This document shows positions 5,645 to 6,375 of a DNA stretch of 6,375 nt, piece by piece. This DNA comes from an uncultured bacterium (GTDB lineage: Bacteria; Patescibacteriota; Saccharimonadia; Saccharimonadales; Saccharimonadaceae). The notes below the pieces were generated by a model that had not been told where the DNA came from, did no database searches, and saw only the letters and a program-made list of their open reading frames with translations. Within the stretch, counting starts at the first letter, position 1. Each line of letters opens with the position of its first letter. The translations under genes and the position numbers were made by a program. Where the stretch lies: NCBI GenBank assembly GCA_903889015.1, contig CAISVS010000133.1:1-6375 (forward strand), written 5' to 3'.

Positions 5645-6375
5645 ATGCCGAATTTGCAACAAAAATTATTAAGAATAAATCAATTGGTCGAGCCTGTTAT
5701 TAACGAGCTATTGACAATGGATATTGAAGCAAGAAATATTGAGGTTGCCTTGCATCAAATTAAATCTGGCGGCAAAAGGGTCAGGCCGGCATTGGTAGTT
5801 ATTAGTGGTCAAATATTTGGCAGTGAAATTAATGATTTACTTTATCCTGCGGCTGCAATCGAAATATTGCATAATTCGACATTAATTGTCGATGACATTA
5901 TCGATCATTCATTACTTCGAAGGGGTGTGCCGACAACTTGGAACAAATATGGCAAGTCAATCGCAGAATGTACGTCATTTATGTATATGGCGTCGGTTTT
6001 TGCTGGGCTTAGTCACGCTAATAACGCATCTAAATTAATTGATTTGTACAGCAAAACCTTAAAAGTAATTATTGATGGCGAAATTAAAGACATTTTGTTT
6101 GAGCGATCAGGTCGAGATGATGAGAATTTTGTTGTAGAAAACAGGTACAAAGTTATTACAGTGGATGATTGTTTGAGAATGATTAGTCAAAAAACAGCGG
6201 TGCTTTTGCAGGCCTGTTGTCAAGCTGGTGCTATATGTGCCGGTGCCAGTGATATGCATATAAAAACAATTGGTGACTTTGGTTTTAATTTAGGTATGGC
6301 TTTTCAGATTCGTGATGACGTATTAGATATTTTTGGCGATGAAAAAGAGTTTGGTAAACAAATTGGCAAAGATAT
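5645..6375 (+). CDS. Polyprenyl diphosphate synthase (trans-isoprenyl diphosphate synthase), 3' end outside the window
   Basis: The reading frame from the ATG at 5645 stays open to the right edge for 243 complete codons. The enzyme condenses isopentenyl diphosphate units onto an allylic diphosphate to build isoprenoid chains. Signatures seen are GGKRVRP (42-48) for substrate binding, the first Asp-rich motif DDIID (83-87) followed by LRRGVPT (91-97), K183-T-A, FQIRDD with Q221, and the second Asp-rich motif DDVLD (224-228), then GKQIGKD (237-243). Small residues S78 and T79 lie five and four positions before the first Asp-rich motif, where short-chain enzymes often have bulky aromatics, so a longer chain is possible (inference). 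The GD usual after the RRGxPT segment is missing (AECTSFMYM here), and the residue after GEIK (145-148) is D, not the usual Q. Roughly the last 70-90 residues are expected beyond the window. Confidence 0.93.
   Translation, partial: MPNLQQKLLRINQLVEPVINELLTMDIEARNIEVALHQIKSGGKRVRPALVVISGQIFGSEINDLLYPAAAIEILHNSTLIVDDIIDHSLLRRGVPTTWNKYGKSIAECTSFMYMASVFAGLSHANNASKLIDLYSKTLKVIIDGEIKDILFERSGRDDENFVVENRYKVITVDDCLRMISQKTAVLLQACCQAGAICAGASDMHIKTIGDFGFNLGMAFQIRDDVLDIFGDEKEFGKQIGKD

Noticed and set aside
261..6375. Recoding of UGA as glycine, as in some Patescibacteria lineages
   Set aside because: No in-frame TGA interrupts any gene, and the intact genes all stop at TAA, so the standard code is sufficient.

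Overview
The window most resembles the genome of a Patescibacteria (CPR) bacterium, possibly a Saccharibacteria-like one. This is inference from protein style: a stand-alone receiver ending in a YIVKANLTP-type segment, a FolD with lineage-type motif variants, a large unrecognised protein with a C-terminal membrane domain, and few Shine-Dalgarno sites. The standard code fits, because all intact genes end in TAA and read through without in-frame TGA. No mobile element, CRISPR array, prophage gene or long repeat is visible.

Layout from left to right. Positions 1-17 look like the right arm and T-run of a terminator that begins outside the window. A minus-strand tRNA-Lys(CUU) with an encoded CCA follows at 19-95. 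The 165-base gap at 96-260 holds candidate back-to-back promoters. A plus-strand gene at 261-1832 encodes a 523-residue protein of unknown function with about four membrane helices. A perfect 16-bp hairpin at 1845-1882 separates it from the convergent minus-strand phosphoketolase gene at 1898-4279. Divergent from that, across 86 bases of promoter DNA, is folD (4366-5196, GTG start). It converges on a minus-strand single-domain response regulator (5193-5567), and the two stops share a TTAA. A polyprenyl diphosphate synthase gene starts at 5645 and runs off the right edge.

The six genes alternate strand strictly (-,+,-,+,-,+), so none form an operon here and each needs its own promoter. The functions do not make one pathway. 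Phosphoketolase yields acetyl phosphate from sugar phosphates, FolD interconverts one-carbon folates, the receiver is a signalling part, and the prenyl synthase makes isoprenoid chains. I see ordinary housekeeping and central metabolism plus one unknown membrane protein, and no convincing new multi-gene system. The most useful leads are the unknown protein, probable leaderless transcripts at the phosphoketolase/folD divergence, and motif substitutions in FolD and phosphoketolase.
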